Below, one piece after another: positions 8,972 through 18,100 of a stretch of DNA of 64,000 nt (within the stretch, counting starts at the first letter, position 1; each line of letters starts with the position of its first letter). Location of the stretch: NCBI RefSeq assembly GCF_049801075.1, contig NZ_JBNAGG010000001.1:496001-560000 (forward strand), in the 5' to 3' direction. The DNA is from Maritalea sp049801075 (GTDB lineage Bacteria > Pseudomonadota > Alphaproteobacteria > Rhizobiales > Devosiaceae). The translations under genes and the position numbers were made by a program. A model generated the notes under the pieces. It did no database searches and was not told where the DNA came from. It saw nothing but the letters and a program-made list of their open reading frames with translations.

Positions 8972-9610
8972 TTGGTTGCGATTGACCCGCCTGAAAATTG
9001 CGGGCGTTGTCCGCGGCTAAAATCTTACCGACACGCCGCCAGGCAAAAATTCCCAGACTTTTTTAACGCGCCAGTGCCGAATTGGGCTGCGACGCGCCCG
9101 CGACTAATGGTGGTTGGCATGGCACCCGGCATGAAGGGAGCCAACCGCACTGGACGCCCCTTCACAGGGGATTTTGCGGGCGACCTCCTGTTTAAGACAT
9201 TGGATCAGCACGGGTTCACCTCTGGCGAATTTGGCAATAGAGCTGATGACGGGTTGCAGCTTGTAGACTGCTCAATCATCAATGTTGTGCGGTGTGTTCC
9301 GCCGGAAAACAAACCAATTGCCAGCGAAGTCAATAATTGCCGCCGCTATTTGCTGGCGACACTAAAGCATTACGCAGATGTAGAAGTGTTTATCACTTTG
9401 GGCAGCGTGGCCCACAACGCATTTTTGAGCTGCTTTGACGTGCGCAAAAAGGACTATAAATTCGGGCACGGCGCACATCATAAACTGCCCACTGGGCAAA
9501 CCTTGCTCGCCAGCTATCATTGCTCACGCTACAATGTGAACACCAATGTCCTTACGCCGGATATGTTTAGTGATGTTTTTGGGGCTGCCAGAGAAATTCT
9601 AAACAAATAG
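8972..9610 (+). CDS. Uracil-DNA glycosylase, family 5-like (UdgB type)
   Basis: Predicted Fe-S uracil-DNA glycosylase that removes deaminated bases at the start of base-excision repair. The first motif GMAPGMKGANRTGRPFTGD and the second motif SYHCSRYN fit family 5 (UdgB) rather than the family 4 GEAPG/HPSP pattern. Cysteines in the N-terminal NCGRC and in VDCSIINVVRC and NNCRR are candidate 4Fe-4S ligands. No ATG is available near the start; I chose TTG at 8972 because GAGG lies seven bases upstream, while TTG at 8966 is too close to that site. About 212 residues. It is convergent with smpB, leaving only 6 bases between stops. Confidence 0.85.
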   Translation: MVAIDPPENCGRCPRLKSYRHAARQKFPDFFNAPVPNWAATRPRLMVVGMAPGMKGANRTGRPFTGDFAGDLLFKTLDQHGFTSGEFGNRADDGLQLVDCSIINVVRCVPPENKPIASEVNNCRRYLLATLKHYADVEVFITLGSVAHNAFLSCFDVRKKDYKFGHGAHHKLPTGQTLLASYHCSRYNVNTNVLTPDMFSDVFGAAREILNK

Positions 9611-9616
9611 AATCGC

Positions 9617-10099
9617 TTAGCCCATTTCTTTCAACAAACGATTCTTCTGGCGCGACCAGTCACGTTTTTGTTCAGTTTCGCGCTTGTCGTGCTGCTTTTT
9701 ACCCTTGGCGATTCCAATGAGTAGCTTGGCCATACCCCGGTCGTTGAAATATAGTTTGAGCGGCACAATTGTATTGCCCTGCTTTTCAACAGCGGACATC
9801 AAGCGACTCATCTCCCGCTTTTTCAACAGTAATTTGCGCCGACGACGCTCGTCATGGTTGAAGCGGTTGGCCTGCAAATATTCAGGAATATGTGCGTTGA
9901 TAAGCCAAATTTCACCATCTTCGGGCGAGGCATAACTTTCAGTGATTTGCGCCTTACCATTACGCAGGCTTTTCACCTCAGTGCCTTCCAGCACCAAGCC
10001 TGCTTCCATTGTATCCAAGATTTCATAGTCAAAGCGGGCGCGGCGGTTTTCCGCCACGAGCCCTGTGCTTTTCAATGAGTTATTCTTTTTTGGCGCCAT
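9617..10099 (-). CDS. smpB: SsrA-binding protein SmpB
   Basis: SmpB binds tmRNA and brings it to stalled ribosomes for trans-translation. 160 residues. The OB-fold has the usual ENRRARFDYEI start and the EGTEVKSLRNGKAQI and YFNDRGMAKLLIGIAKGKKQHDKR segments; the basic C-terminal tail that enters the decoding centre is present. It lies 3 bases after dapA in the same operon. The tmRNA gene itself is not in the window. Confidence 0.97.
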   Translation of the reverse strand: MAPKKNNSLKSTGLVAENRRARFDYEILDTMEAGLVLEGTEVKSLRNGKAQITESYASPEDGEIWLINAHIPEYLQANRFNHDERRRRKLLLKKREMSRLMSAVEKQGNTIVPLKLYFNDRGMAKLLIGIAKGKKQHDKRETEQKRDWSRQKNRLLKEMG

Positions 10100-10102
10100 G
10101 GA

Positions 10103-10981
10103 TTAATTGATAAGTCCTGCGTGAATCAATGCTTCGTCAACGGCCAACTTGGTTTGTGGCGTAATTGGTGACAATGGCAAACGCGTATCTGCATTGCAAA
10201 GTCCCAAACGCTCAGCCGCATATTTTACCGGCACTGGGCTCGGATCTAAGAACAATGCCTTGTGCAACGGTGCTAGGCGATCTTGGATCGCCAAGGCTGC
10301 TTCATAATTGCCGTCCAAAGTCGCTTGCTGCATTTCAGCACACAAACGCGGGGCGATGTTCGAGGTTACAGAGATGCACCCTACTCCGCCATGCGCATTA
10401 AAGCCGAGCGCAGAAATGTCTTCGCCAGAGAGCTGAATGAAATCGGGCCCCAAAATACTGCGTTGCTGAGACACTCGCGCCATATCGGCTGTTGCGTCCT
10501 TCACGCCTACAATGTTCGGACATTCTTCCGTTAGCCGCTTCATCGTATCGACATTTATGTCGACGATGGACCGCCCTGGAATATTATACAAAATCATTGG
10601 CAGCTTGGTCGATTTAGCAATCGCGCTGAAATGGGCAAACAAGCCTTCTTGATTTGGCTTGTTGTAGTAAGGCGAAACGGAAAGGATCGCATCAGCCCCT
10701 GCTTCCTCAGCAAATTCAGCAAAGCCGATGGCTTCGCGTGTGGAGTTTGAGCCAGCGCCGGCAATCACCGGCACCCGTTTGTTCGCTGCCTCAACACAAA
10801 TCTTGATGATCCGTTTATGCTCTTCATGGCTAACGGTCGGTGATTCACCGGTAGTTCCCACGGGAACCAATCCAGACGTGCCTTCATTGATCTGCCAGTC
10901 GATGAAACGTCTAAATGCAGCTTCATCAACCTCGCCGTTATTAAATGGCGTGATCAAAGCGGTAATTGAGGCGCGAAACAT
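10103..10981 (-). CDS. dapA: 4-hydroxy-tetrahydrodipicolinate synthase
   Basis: Condenses pyruvate with aspartate semialdehyde, the first committed step of lysine and meso-diaminopimelate synthesis. 292 residues, the usual length. The Schiff-base lysine is K161 (NIVGVKDAT) and the catalytic tyrosine is Y132 (ILYNIPGR); the GTTGE pyruvate-binding motif is at 42-46. The chosen start (MFRASITALITPF) has AAGGA nine bases upstream; a longer frame adds 22 unrelated residues. It is transcribed divergently from the lytic transglycosylase, so genes for peptidoglycan precursor supply and turnover share a 283-base promoter region. Confidence 0.96.
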   Translation of the reverse strand: MFRASITALITPFNNGEVDEAAFRRFIDWQINEGTSGLVPVGTTGESPTVSHEEHKRIIKICVEAANKRVPVIAGAGSNSTREAIGFAEFAEEAGADAILSVSPYYNKPNQEGLFAHFSAIAKSTKLPMILYNIPGRSIVDINVDTMKRLTEECPNIVGVKDATADMARVSQQRSILGPDFIQLSGEDISALGFNAHGGVGCISVTSNIAPRLCAEMQQATLDGNYEAALAIQDRLAPLHKALFLDPSPVPVKYAAERLGLCNADTRLPLSPITPQTKLAVDEALIHAGLIN

Positions 10982-11264
10982 CCCTTCACATCCTTTTTTC
11001 ATTTTGTTCGTTGGCATGTTGACACCATGTTGGCGCAAAAAGGTCAAACTTTTTCCGCGTTTTTAGCGCAGAAAGACCCGAGTTGCTCACCATAATAAGC
11101 TGAAAAGATGGCAACAAGCCCTGTTTCTAAGATTGGATAAGGCAAATTGATTAAAATTCAATCTAAACCAATCATTCACCTAAATTCGCTAGACTTTGTT
11201 CATGGGTCCGGCAGTCCGAACATGCCGTCAAAAAATTGTATCGCGTAATTTGACAGGTTTAACA

Positions 11265-13331
11265 ATGCTTTCTTCAAGCACGATTTCTATTCGCCAGTTT
11301 TTCCCTCGCCGCGCAGCTTCCTTGCGTGCGCTGTTGATGGGCTCAGCGCTTATGATGTCTGGAGCAATCGCTTCTCCGACATTTGCGCAAGTGCAGATTG
11401 ATCCAGTGACCACGAGTTCTACAGGCGGCGCTGGCAGCGTGATCATGCAAGGCGCAAAAGGCAGCGCACAATTTCAAAACGCATTAAACGCCCTACGCGA
11501 TCAGAAATATGCCGATGCCTATAACGCGGCGCGCGGATTTTCCAACAATGTTGAACGCCGTGCTATTCAATGGGCCGCGATTTATTTCGGCAAAGATGAA
11601 ATCGACCACACAACGATCCTTCGTTTCCAGTCAGATGCGCCGCATTTCGCCACTGCCAGCACATATAAAACGCGGCTGGAGCAGTCTATGCTCAAGCGCG
11701 ATCTGCCTTACACAGAAGTAATTCAGCTTTTGGGTGGGCAGATGCCTAACTTGGTGAACGCGCAAATCGAACTGGCTGACGCCTATGTGAAGGATGGCCA
11801 AGTCGCCCGTGCTGGACGCATCATCAAAGATGTTTGGGTGAACAATTTTCTCGATGCCGCCACAGAAAAAGATCTCTACCAGCGCTATCGCGGTCAGCTG
11901 ACCAACGCTGAACATTGGGCACGCGCCAATCGGCTGTTGATGCATGATCGCGCCCGTGCGGTTGAACGCATATTCGGCGAGTTTTCGCCTGCGCAACAAA
12001 GCCTGTTGCAGGCGGTGATCGCAGTTGCGCGTAAAGACAACAAGTCGCAAACGCTTTTAGACCGTGTTGATCCTCAATATCGCAATCACAACTTGTTCCA
12101 TTGGGCAAATGCTGAATGGGCGCAGTTGCGCGGCTCCGATGCTGGTGCCGTTGCCCATTTGAACCGCGCGGCGGGTAAACTGCCGGAAAGTCACTTGTGG
12201 TGGTACAAACGCCGCTATTTGGCGCGTGAGTTGCTGGAATCTGGCGATAAGAAAAATGCCTATTTGGCCGCCGCTGGATATACAAATGGTCCCGAAGGTC
12301 GCGTAGTGGATGCTCAATTCCATGCGGGCTGGATCGCTCTGCGTTTCCTTGGTGATGCGGCCACTGCGTCGAAACACTTTGAGAAGATGGCTTCCTTGTC
12401 GACATTGCCCTCCTGCATTAGTGAATCCAACTATTGGTGGGGCCGTGCTTTTGAGGCAATGGGGCAGATTGAAAATGCCCGCGTGAAATATCAGCGCGCC
12501 GCCCAACATGATGATTATTATTACGGTCAGCTGGCTTCCCATAAGTTGAACGTGCAGCAATTGCGGCTTTCTCCCCTGCCTGCTTGGCAAGATGCGGAAG
12601 CCGGGTTTAACCGGCGGGAATTGGTTCAGGCCATTCGCCTGTTTGAAGGCAATAAAACATATGGATTTGCGCGGCCACTTATTCGCCGCCTGATTTATCA
12701 GGTAAAGGCGCCTGGTGAAATGCTCTTAACTGCACGCTTGGCACAGGACATCGAAGCCCACGACCTGGCCATCCTTATGGCAAGTATTTCGAGCAATCGC
12801 GGCGTCGATTTGGATTTGTTTGAGTTTCCGAAAGACGGACTGCCAAAGAACCAACTTGCAGCCATTGATGCAGCTGCCGTTTATGCGGTGGCACGGCAGG
12901 AGAGCCGCTTTGATCGCACGGCGCAATCGCATTCAGGCGCGTTAGGTTTGATGCAATTGATGCCTGGTACTGCCAAGGAAACTGCCGGAAAATTGGGTCT
13001 TAGCTATTCAAAATCACGCTTGACCAGCGACCCTTCTTACAATGCATTGTTGGGCTCAACCTATTTGAAAGCCCAACTGGAACGGTATGATGGGTCGCTC
13101 GTATTGGCCGCTGCGGCGTACAATGCAGGTGCTGGCAATGTGAACAAATGGCTGAAGCGATTTGGTGACCCACGGTCTGGCAAAATCGATGTTGTGGATT
13201 GGATTGAACTTATCCCCTTCACTGAAACTCGCGGATATGTCCAGAAAGTGCTTGCCAACTATCAGGTTTATCGCGTTCGTTTGGGCGATAGTCGCTTGCG
13301 TTTGGCCAACTATTTGATGAAGATCGACTAA
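11265..13331 (+). CDS. Soluble lytic murein transglycosylase (SLT family)
   Basis: Cleaves peptidoglycan between MurNAc and GlcNAc with formation of 1,6-anhydroMurNAc. About 688 residues from the ATG at 11265; earlier in-frame starts are non-ATG and would extend a good signal sequence. The N terminus has an RR-containing basic region, a hydrophobic stretch and a likely cleavage after SPTFA. A long alpha-superhelical region follows, then the SLT catalytic domain near residues 530-640, with catalytic E546 in VARQESRFD and the GLMQLMPGTA and AAAAYNAGAGNV motifs. Periplasmic. The divergent dapA neighbour is a conserved arrangement. Confidence 0.94.
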   Translation: MLSSSTISIRQFFPRRAASLRALLMGSALMMSGAIASPTFAQVQIDPVTTSSTGGAGSVIMQGAKGSAQFQNALNALRDQKYADAYNAARGFSNNVERRAIQWAAIYFGKDEIDHTTILRFQSDAPHFATASTYKTRLEQSMLKRDLPYTEVIQLLGGQMPNLVNAQIELADAYVKDGQVARAGRIIKDVWVNNFLDAATEKDLYQRYRGQLTNAEHWARANRLLMHDRARAVERIFGEFSPAQQSLLQAVIAVARKDNKSQTLLDRVDPQYRNHNLFHWANAEWAQLRGSDAGAVAHLNRAAGKLPESHLWWYKRRYLARELLESGDKKNAYLAAAGYTNGPEGRVVDAQFHAGWIALRFLGDAATASKHFEKMASLSTLPSCISESNYWWGRAFEAMGQIENARVKYQRAAQHDDYYYGQLASHKLNVQQLRLSPLPAWQDAEAGFNRRELVQAIRLFEGNKTYGFARPLIRRLIYQVKAPGEMLLTARLAQDIEAHDLAILMASISSNRGVDLDLFEFPKDGLPKNQLAAIDAAAVYAVARQESRFDRTAQSHSGALGLMQLMPGTAKETAGKLGLSYSKSRLTSDPSYNALLGSTYLKAQLERYDGSLVLAAAAYNAGAGNVNKWLKRFGDPRSGKIDVVDWIELIPFTETRGYVQKVLANYQVYRVRLGDSRLRLANYLMKID

Positions 13332-13385
13332 TTCGGGTCGATCTTGCACCTATTGCCCGGCAACAAAAGCTGGTATAGCCAAATT

Positions 13386-14315
13386 ATGGATCAAAACATC
13401 GCGTCGCAGGATAGTGAAGAACAGCTTGTTCGTCTGCTTACGAGCGGCGATGGCGCGCGACAGATCGCCTATCATATGCAAGGTGATTTTGACGATCCGC
13501 AAAAACTCCCCATTATTTGTCTTGCTGGACTTCAGCGCAATATGGAAGATTTTTCGGCATTTGCTGAGAAGTTTTCGGACTTTACCAAACGCGATTGGCC
13601 GATCATTCGTATCGACCTCATTGGCCGCGGCCACGCCCGCAAGGAACGTCCATATCGCGCCTATTCCACATTGCATGATGCGGATGACATGGCAGAATTT
13701 TGCCGTGCCAAGGCGATTGAAGAAGCCATATGGTTCGGTCAGGGGCATGGCGGGCAAGTGATTATGGCATTAGCAGCTCAACGCCCAACACTCATCGCTG
13801 GCGCAATCCTGTGCGATGCTGGTCCCATCATAAATGTGCGCGGATTGGTTCGCTTACGCAACAATATGGCTTATTTGTCAAAGTTGCGGGGCAAAAATGC
13901 AGTGCGCGATTTGATGCGCCGCATGTTGCGGGTCGATTATCCCAGTTTGGGAGACGGTCTATTGGACCAAATCGCAGCGCGCACCCATAAAACAGATGCT
14001 AAGTCGCGCCTCAAACCTCGATTTGATATGCGTCTGGCTCATCAGCTCAAAGAACTCGAGAATGATGATGTGTTGCAAGCCAATTGGCACCTTTTCGACG
14101 CCTTGGCTAATGTGCCAATTTTGCTGATGCGTACCCAACATACAGATCTGCTGCGGTCAGAAGTGTTTCATATGATGTGCGACAGGCGACCAGATGCCCC
14201 CAATGTTGAAATTATTGGTGAAGGCACGCCTGCCCTTTTAGAGAGAGCAGAAGAGATGAACGCCCTCGCCGATTTCGTGCTGCACACATGCAAATGGCAC
14301 AAAAAACGCGGCTAA
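13386..14315 (+). CDS. Alpha/beta-hydrolase-fold protein lacking the catalytic serine and histidine
   Basis: 309-residue protein of the alpha/beta hydrolase fold, from the ATG at 13386. The oxyanion-hole strand is ICLAGLQRNMEDF, and the sequence after it follows the esterase-like family (DLIGRGHARK...). The nucleophile elbow, normally G-x-S-x-G-G, reads FGQGHGG here, so the serine is glycine (codon GGG within 13731-13752). The acid is probably kept in RTQHTDLL. The position of the usual histidine in the closing loop reads GEGTPALLERAEE, so the histidine also appears lost. It is therefore probably not a hydrolase of the classical type; a binding or scaffold role is possible. It lies 54 bases after the lytic transglycosylase. 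The function is unknown. Confidence 0.8.
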   Translation: MDQNIASQDSEEQLVRLLTSGDGARQIAYHMQGDFDDPQKLPIICLAGLQRNMEDFSAFAEKFSDFTKRDWPIIRIDLIGRGHARKERPYRAYSTLHDADDMAEFCRAKAIEEAIWFGQGHGGQVIMALAAQRPTLIAGAILCDAGPIINVRGLVRLRNNMAYLSKLRGKNAVRDLMRRMLRVDYPSLGDGLLDQIAARTHKTDAKSRLKPRFDMRLAHQLKELENDDVLQANWHLFDALANVPILLMRTQHTDLLRSEVFHMMCDRRPDAPNVEIIGEGTPALLERAEEMNALADFVLHTCKWHKKRG

Positions 14316-14326
14316 GAAGCCGCGTT
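14301..14326 (-). terminator. Rho-independent terminator, mainly for the minus-strand envelope operon
   Basis: Nine-pair perfect stem (AACGCGGCT / AGCCGCGTT, loop of four) overlapping the stop codon of the plus-strand hydrolase gene. On the minus strand it runs into six T, which makes it a strong terminator for the gene ending at 14354. On the plus strand the T tract is weak. Confidence 0.8.
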
Positions 14327-14353
14327 GTTCAATCTCTATCCACTTTAAAATGA

Positions 14354-14983
14354 CTAGCCATTTTCTTTGGCGAGCGCCTTGGCTTGCTTGACCCATTCTT
14401 CGCGATCAATACGCCCCTTAAACGACAGCTCTTCGTCAAACCATTTCACGTCTTTGCGCTTCCAAGCCGCAACCTGTTCATAGTGATAGATGCCTTTTTC
14501 ATTGAGCGTAGACTCGATTTTAGGACCAACACCTTTGATCTTTTTCAAATCGTCCTTTTTGCCATCGCGTGGTGCGGTGAGCAATTCGGGCTTATCATTC
14601 ACAGCTTTTGCAGCGGTTTTGGCGGCAGGCTTACGTGCGGCCGTTTTTTTGGCAGGTGCTTTGGCGGCTGGTTTCTTCGTTGCAGGTTTCGCAGCGGCTG
14701 GCTTTGCCGCAGGCTTCTTTGCAGTTGTTTTTGGGGTTGGCGCCTTTTTAGCGACCTCCGCTACACTATCCTTTTCCGCTGTTTTTGCCGCAGTTGCTGT
14801 TGGCGCGTTTTTTTCAACATTGCTTGCTTCTTCCTCGCTCCGCGTGGAAGGCGTTACATTTGGAGCTGGTTGTGCGGCCGTTTCCGCCCCCATGGTCCAG
14901 CGGCGCACATAATATCCGAATAGGCAGCCCAATAGGAAAAAGGCCAGCATCAGCAGAACGATTTCAATTAGATGCGGTGTCAT
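14354..14983 (-). CDS. Membrane-anchored protein with Lys/Ala/Pro-rich linker and C-terminal helix-hairpin-helix domain
   Basis: 209 residues. Residues about 5-27 form one transmembrane helix (IEIVLLMLAFFLLGCLFGYYV). Residues about 40-135 are a low-complexity basic linker with many KKPAAK-like repeats, resembling histone-H1-type tails. The C-terminal 70 residues match the helix-hairpin-helix domain found alone or fused to NuoE in alphaproteobacteria (DDLKKIKGVGPKIESTLNEKG, then the WFDEELSFKGRIDREEW segment). The domain type suggests nucleic-acid or protein binding, but the role is not established. GGGAGG precedes the ATG. It is the last gene of an operon after the 39-residue peptide and the giant OmpA protein. 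Confidence 0.8.
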   Translation of the reverse strand: MTPHLIEIVLLMLAFFLLGCLFGYYVRRWTMGAETAAQPAPNVTPSTRSEEEASNVEKNAPTATAAKTAEKDSVAEVAKKAPTPKTTAKKPAAKPAAAKPATKKPAAKAPAKKTAARKPAAKTAAKAVNDKPELLTAPRDGKKDDLKKIKGVGPKIESTLNEKGIYHYEQVAAWKRKDVKWFDEELSFKGRIDREEWVKQAKALAKENG

Positions 14984-14998
14984 TGTGCCCCTCCCGGA

Positions 14999-15118
14999 TT
15001 ATTCTTTGTTTTGTTCAACAGAAACGCTGAACCAACCGGTCAACACCCCGATGATCAGCGCAAGACTGAAATATAGCCAATATTGTGAAATCAGAAATCC
15101 GATGGTTTGGAAAAACAT
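14999..15118 (-). CDS. 39-residue single-pass membrane protein
   Basis: Small open frame starting MFFQTIGFLISQYW and ending SVSVEQNKE, with a hydrophobic stretch of about 24 residues that should span the membrane. The ATG at 15118 has AGGGAG five to ten bases upstream, a strong ribosome-binding site. It lies 24 bases after the OmpA-family gene and 15 bases before the helix-hairpin-helix gene, so it is part of one operon. No family recognised. The good initiation signal, the tight packing and the membrane-protein composition are the support. Confidence 0.65.
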   Translation of the reverse strand: MFFQTIGFLISQYWLYFSLALIIGVLTGWFSVSVEQNKE

Positions 15119-15142
15119 CTGACTCTCCCTTTTTTCCGCAAT

Positions 15143-18100
15143 CTACTCTAGCGGTGGCCGCACTGTAAACACAATGCGACGGTTCTGCGCTTTGCCACTG
15201 CGTGTATTGTTATCAGCAATGGGCAGTGTTTCACCAAAACCCAGTGCGTAAAGGCGGTTTGCCTCTACGCCCAATTCGATCAATTCGCTAACAACAGTTT
15301 CTGCACGCTGCACTGATAGTGACAGATTGATCAAATCATCGCCATCTGCATCTGTATGTCCCTCAACCTCAACAACAGATTGAGGACAATTGCTGAGCTG
15401 AGCTGCAATTTTTTCAAGCACAGCCTGCGATCCTGGCGTAATGCGGGCACTGCCAGATTGGAACAGAATAGCCTGATCTGCAATCAATTGCTCTACATTG
15501 GCATTGCACAATTTATGCGCAGGTGGCATGTCAATTGTGATGCGTGCATTTGGCAACGCCGCTAATACCGCCTCAAATTGATCCCCAGCCTCAAAGCTGC
15601 TTACTTTGCCGCTTACAATCCATTGCCCTTCATTGAGCGTTGCTTCACCACTGTCGGCTGCTGATAGAGCTTGCGCCACAGTCAATGCATCCGCCAAGAA
15701 ACGCTCCGGCGCCCCGTCAGCTTCGACAACGTCCAGCTTCGCTCCGTCGCCTGCACTTAATTCAAGGGCGTAGCGCGATGCTGCATCCGGCACATTTCCG
15801 CTGATGGCAATGCCTGTCGAGGATTTAGCGATCTGCGTTTCAAAGGTTGCGATCGGCGCATTATCTTTTACCTCTTCAGCTTCCATTGGCTGTTCGCTCG
15901 ACGCATTGGTTTCGGTGGTTTCAGCGGCCTCATCCCCTTGTGACGCCAACTCTTCGGTAGCAGCTTCCGTCGCCTCATCCGATTCAATTGCGTCGCTTTG
16001 GTCGGTTGTGGTTTCTGATTGATCGCCCTCATCTGCAACTTCGTCAGTTGACGTCGCCTCACCGCCATCAGATTCGACTTCCTGCTCAACGGCATCGGTC
16101 ATTTCTTCGGTCGAATCTACATCTGAATTGCTATCTTCCGCTTCATCCGTGGACATCTCTTCATCTGATGAATCCATCGTCTCGGGCTCAGTTTGCAAAG
16201 AATCGGCATCCGCTGCTTCCGTTGCATCGCCCATGTTCTCATCTTGCGCATCCGCTGCGGGTGTGTCTGCGCCAGATTCGGAGTCGGCTGACATATCAGT
16301 TTCATCAGCGCTTGCTGCGGCCTCATCTACAACTTCTTCCACAACTGGTGTGGTCAACGTAGTGTACCATGGCCCAAGCGGCGCTCCACTGAGCATGAGC
16401 TTTACAGCAGATCTAACGGCGCGATCTGGTGCTTGACCAGAAATACTCCATTGCCCACCGGCATGGACCATTTCGCCTGAATCCAGAAGCTTAAGCGCAT
16501 CGATGCCCAAAGCGGTCATTTGATTGAACTCTGCACGTTCCGGCAAAATATTTGGTTTGGCGATCGGTAGGCTCTGTCCCTGCTCCCAATAAGTTTCATC
16601 AGCCAGATATCCAGACCATTCAAATTGCCCCTCAGAGTCTTTCCGTATTTGCAAAGATAGCTGGTCAATCGGTTGAATGACTTGCACGTCAACAAGGAAG
16701 CTATCGCTATGAGCAGCCAGAACTTCCAGCACAGCGGCCAAATTCGCATCGGACGCCGCGCGGCCAATCAACGCCCACTGCCCGTCAACAAGGCTCAAGC
16801 GGCCCGCATCCAACAGCTCAAGCGCATTCAACCCGATCATTGCACGCTCTAAGAATGTTTCAGGAGCTCCTGCGCCAACCTGCAATTGCGCACGCCAGCC
16901 ATAATCATCTGCCCACTGGTCAATTAGCTCTCGATTAGGCGCGTAGCCCGATGCAGACATATCGCCATCAAGCATCTTTTCGGCGGAGAAGAGATAAGGC
17001 GAAATTGTTTGCGCTGGTGACGTGATTTCGATCGTCCAAACGTCATCGCTCAATCCAGCGGCTTCAATTTGCTGCATCAGTTTCTGCTTGGCTTCGAAAC
17101 TGTCTGTTGTGCCCTCCAGATTCCATTTATCACCAGCAAATGACAATGTGCCTCGCTCTAGGCCTGAGAGAATAGAATTACCAAGGGCAACAAATTCTTC
17201 AAATTGTTCTGGTGCACCCTGTGCTAACTCCAAATCAAGCGCCCCTTGGTCAGCAAGATTGATGAGCATCGCTTCAGTTGGCACAAAGCCTTCAAACTGG
17301 CGCGTACCATCAGATTGCTTCTCGACGGAAAAGCGATAAGGGTCTTGAAGCGGAGGTGGCAATTGAGCAACTTTCAGGCCCAATCTGGTTGGTTGAATTT
17401 CTTCATTAGAAAACTGCTGCAAAATATTGTTTTTATTAAATAGATCACGAGCCGTAACATCTGTTCGCCAACCCAATTGATCATAAATGGCCTCACCAGA
17501 ATCGGCCACATTGATTGTCTTTGCGGCCAACGTTACCAAGGTGCCAAATTCCTCAGGCGCCCCTGCTGCTAAGAGCGTCGTATCATCTGCTGAAGTATCC
17601 AGTACGGCATAAATGGTTTGGCGCAATTGGCTATCTGGCAAATATCCTGCCATTTTGACATCGCCATTGCCGGATTTATCCAGCGACCAGATATATGGGT
17701 CGGCGACGGCCAAATCCAAATTGGTCAGGTCAATCGTAATCCCCTCTGGTGGCTGGGCAGCATGGGCCAACAAATCCACATAGGCCTGCGGTGTTTTGGC
17801 TTGCCCCTGAACGTTCATTTCGTCGCCTTCGAATGCTAAACGCCAGTCATTCGCCAAGAATACTTCACTATCTGCGATCCACGCGGCCACTTCATCAAAG
17901 TTAGCTGGCGCTCCGTTTGCAGCACGAAGTGACGTCTGGTCAACGCCCTGCAACAGTTCAAATTCTCTCATATTTTCAGGCATATAGCCTGTTGCAAATT
18001 TGGTCGTGCCAACCTGTTTCACTTCGAATGTAAACGGAGCGATGGTTGGGAGCGGAAAATCAATATCAATTGCTGCCCGCTTGATTGTGTTCAATTGATC

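Noticed and set aside
11196..11264. Longer N terminus of the lytic transglycosylase
   Set aside because: It begins with TTG, lacks a ribosome-binding site and would displace a normal signal peptide.
15804..16436. Several open frames on both strands within the OmpA-family gene
   Set aside because: They are shadows of the acidic repeat-rich codons (GAA/GAT/GCA), which leave other frames open.
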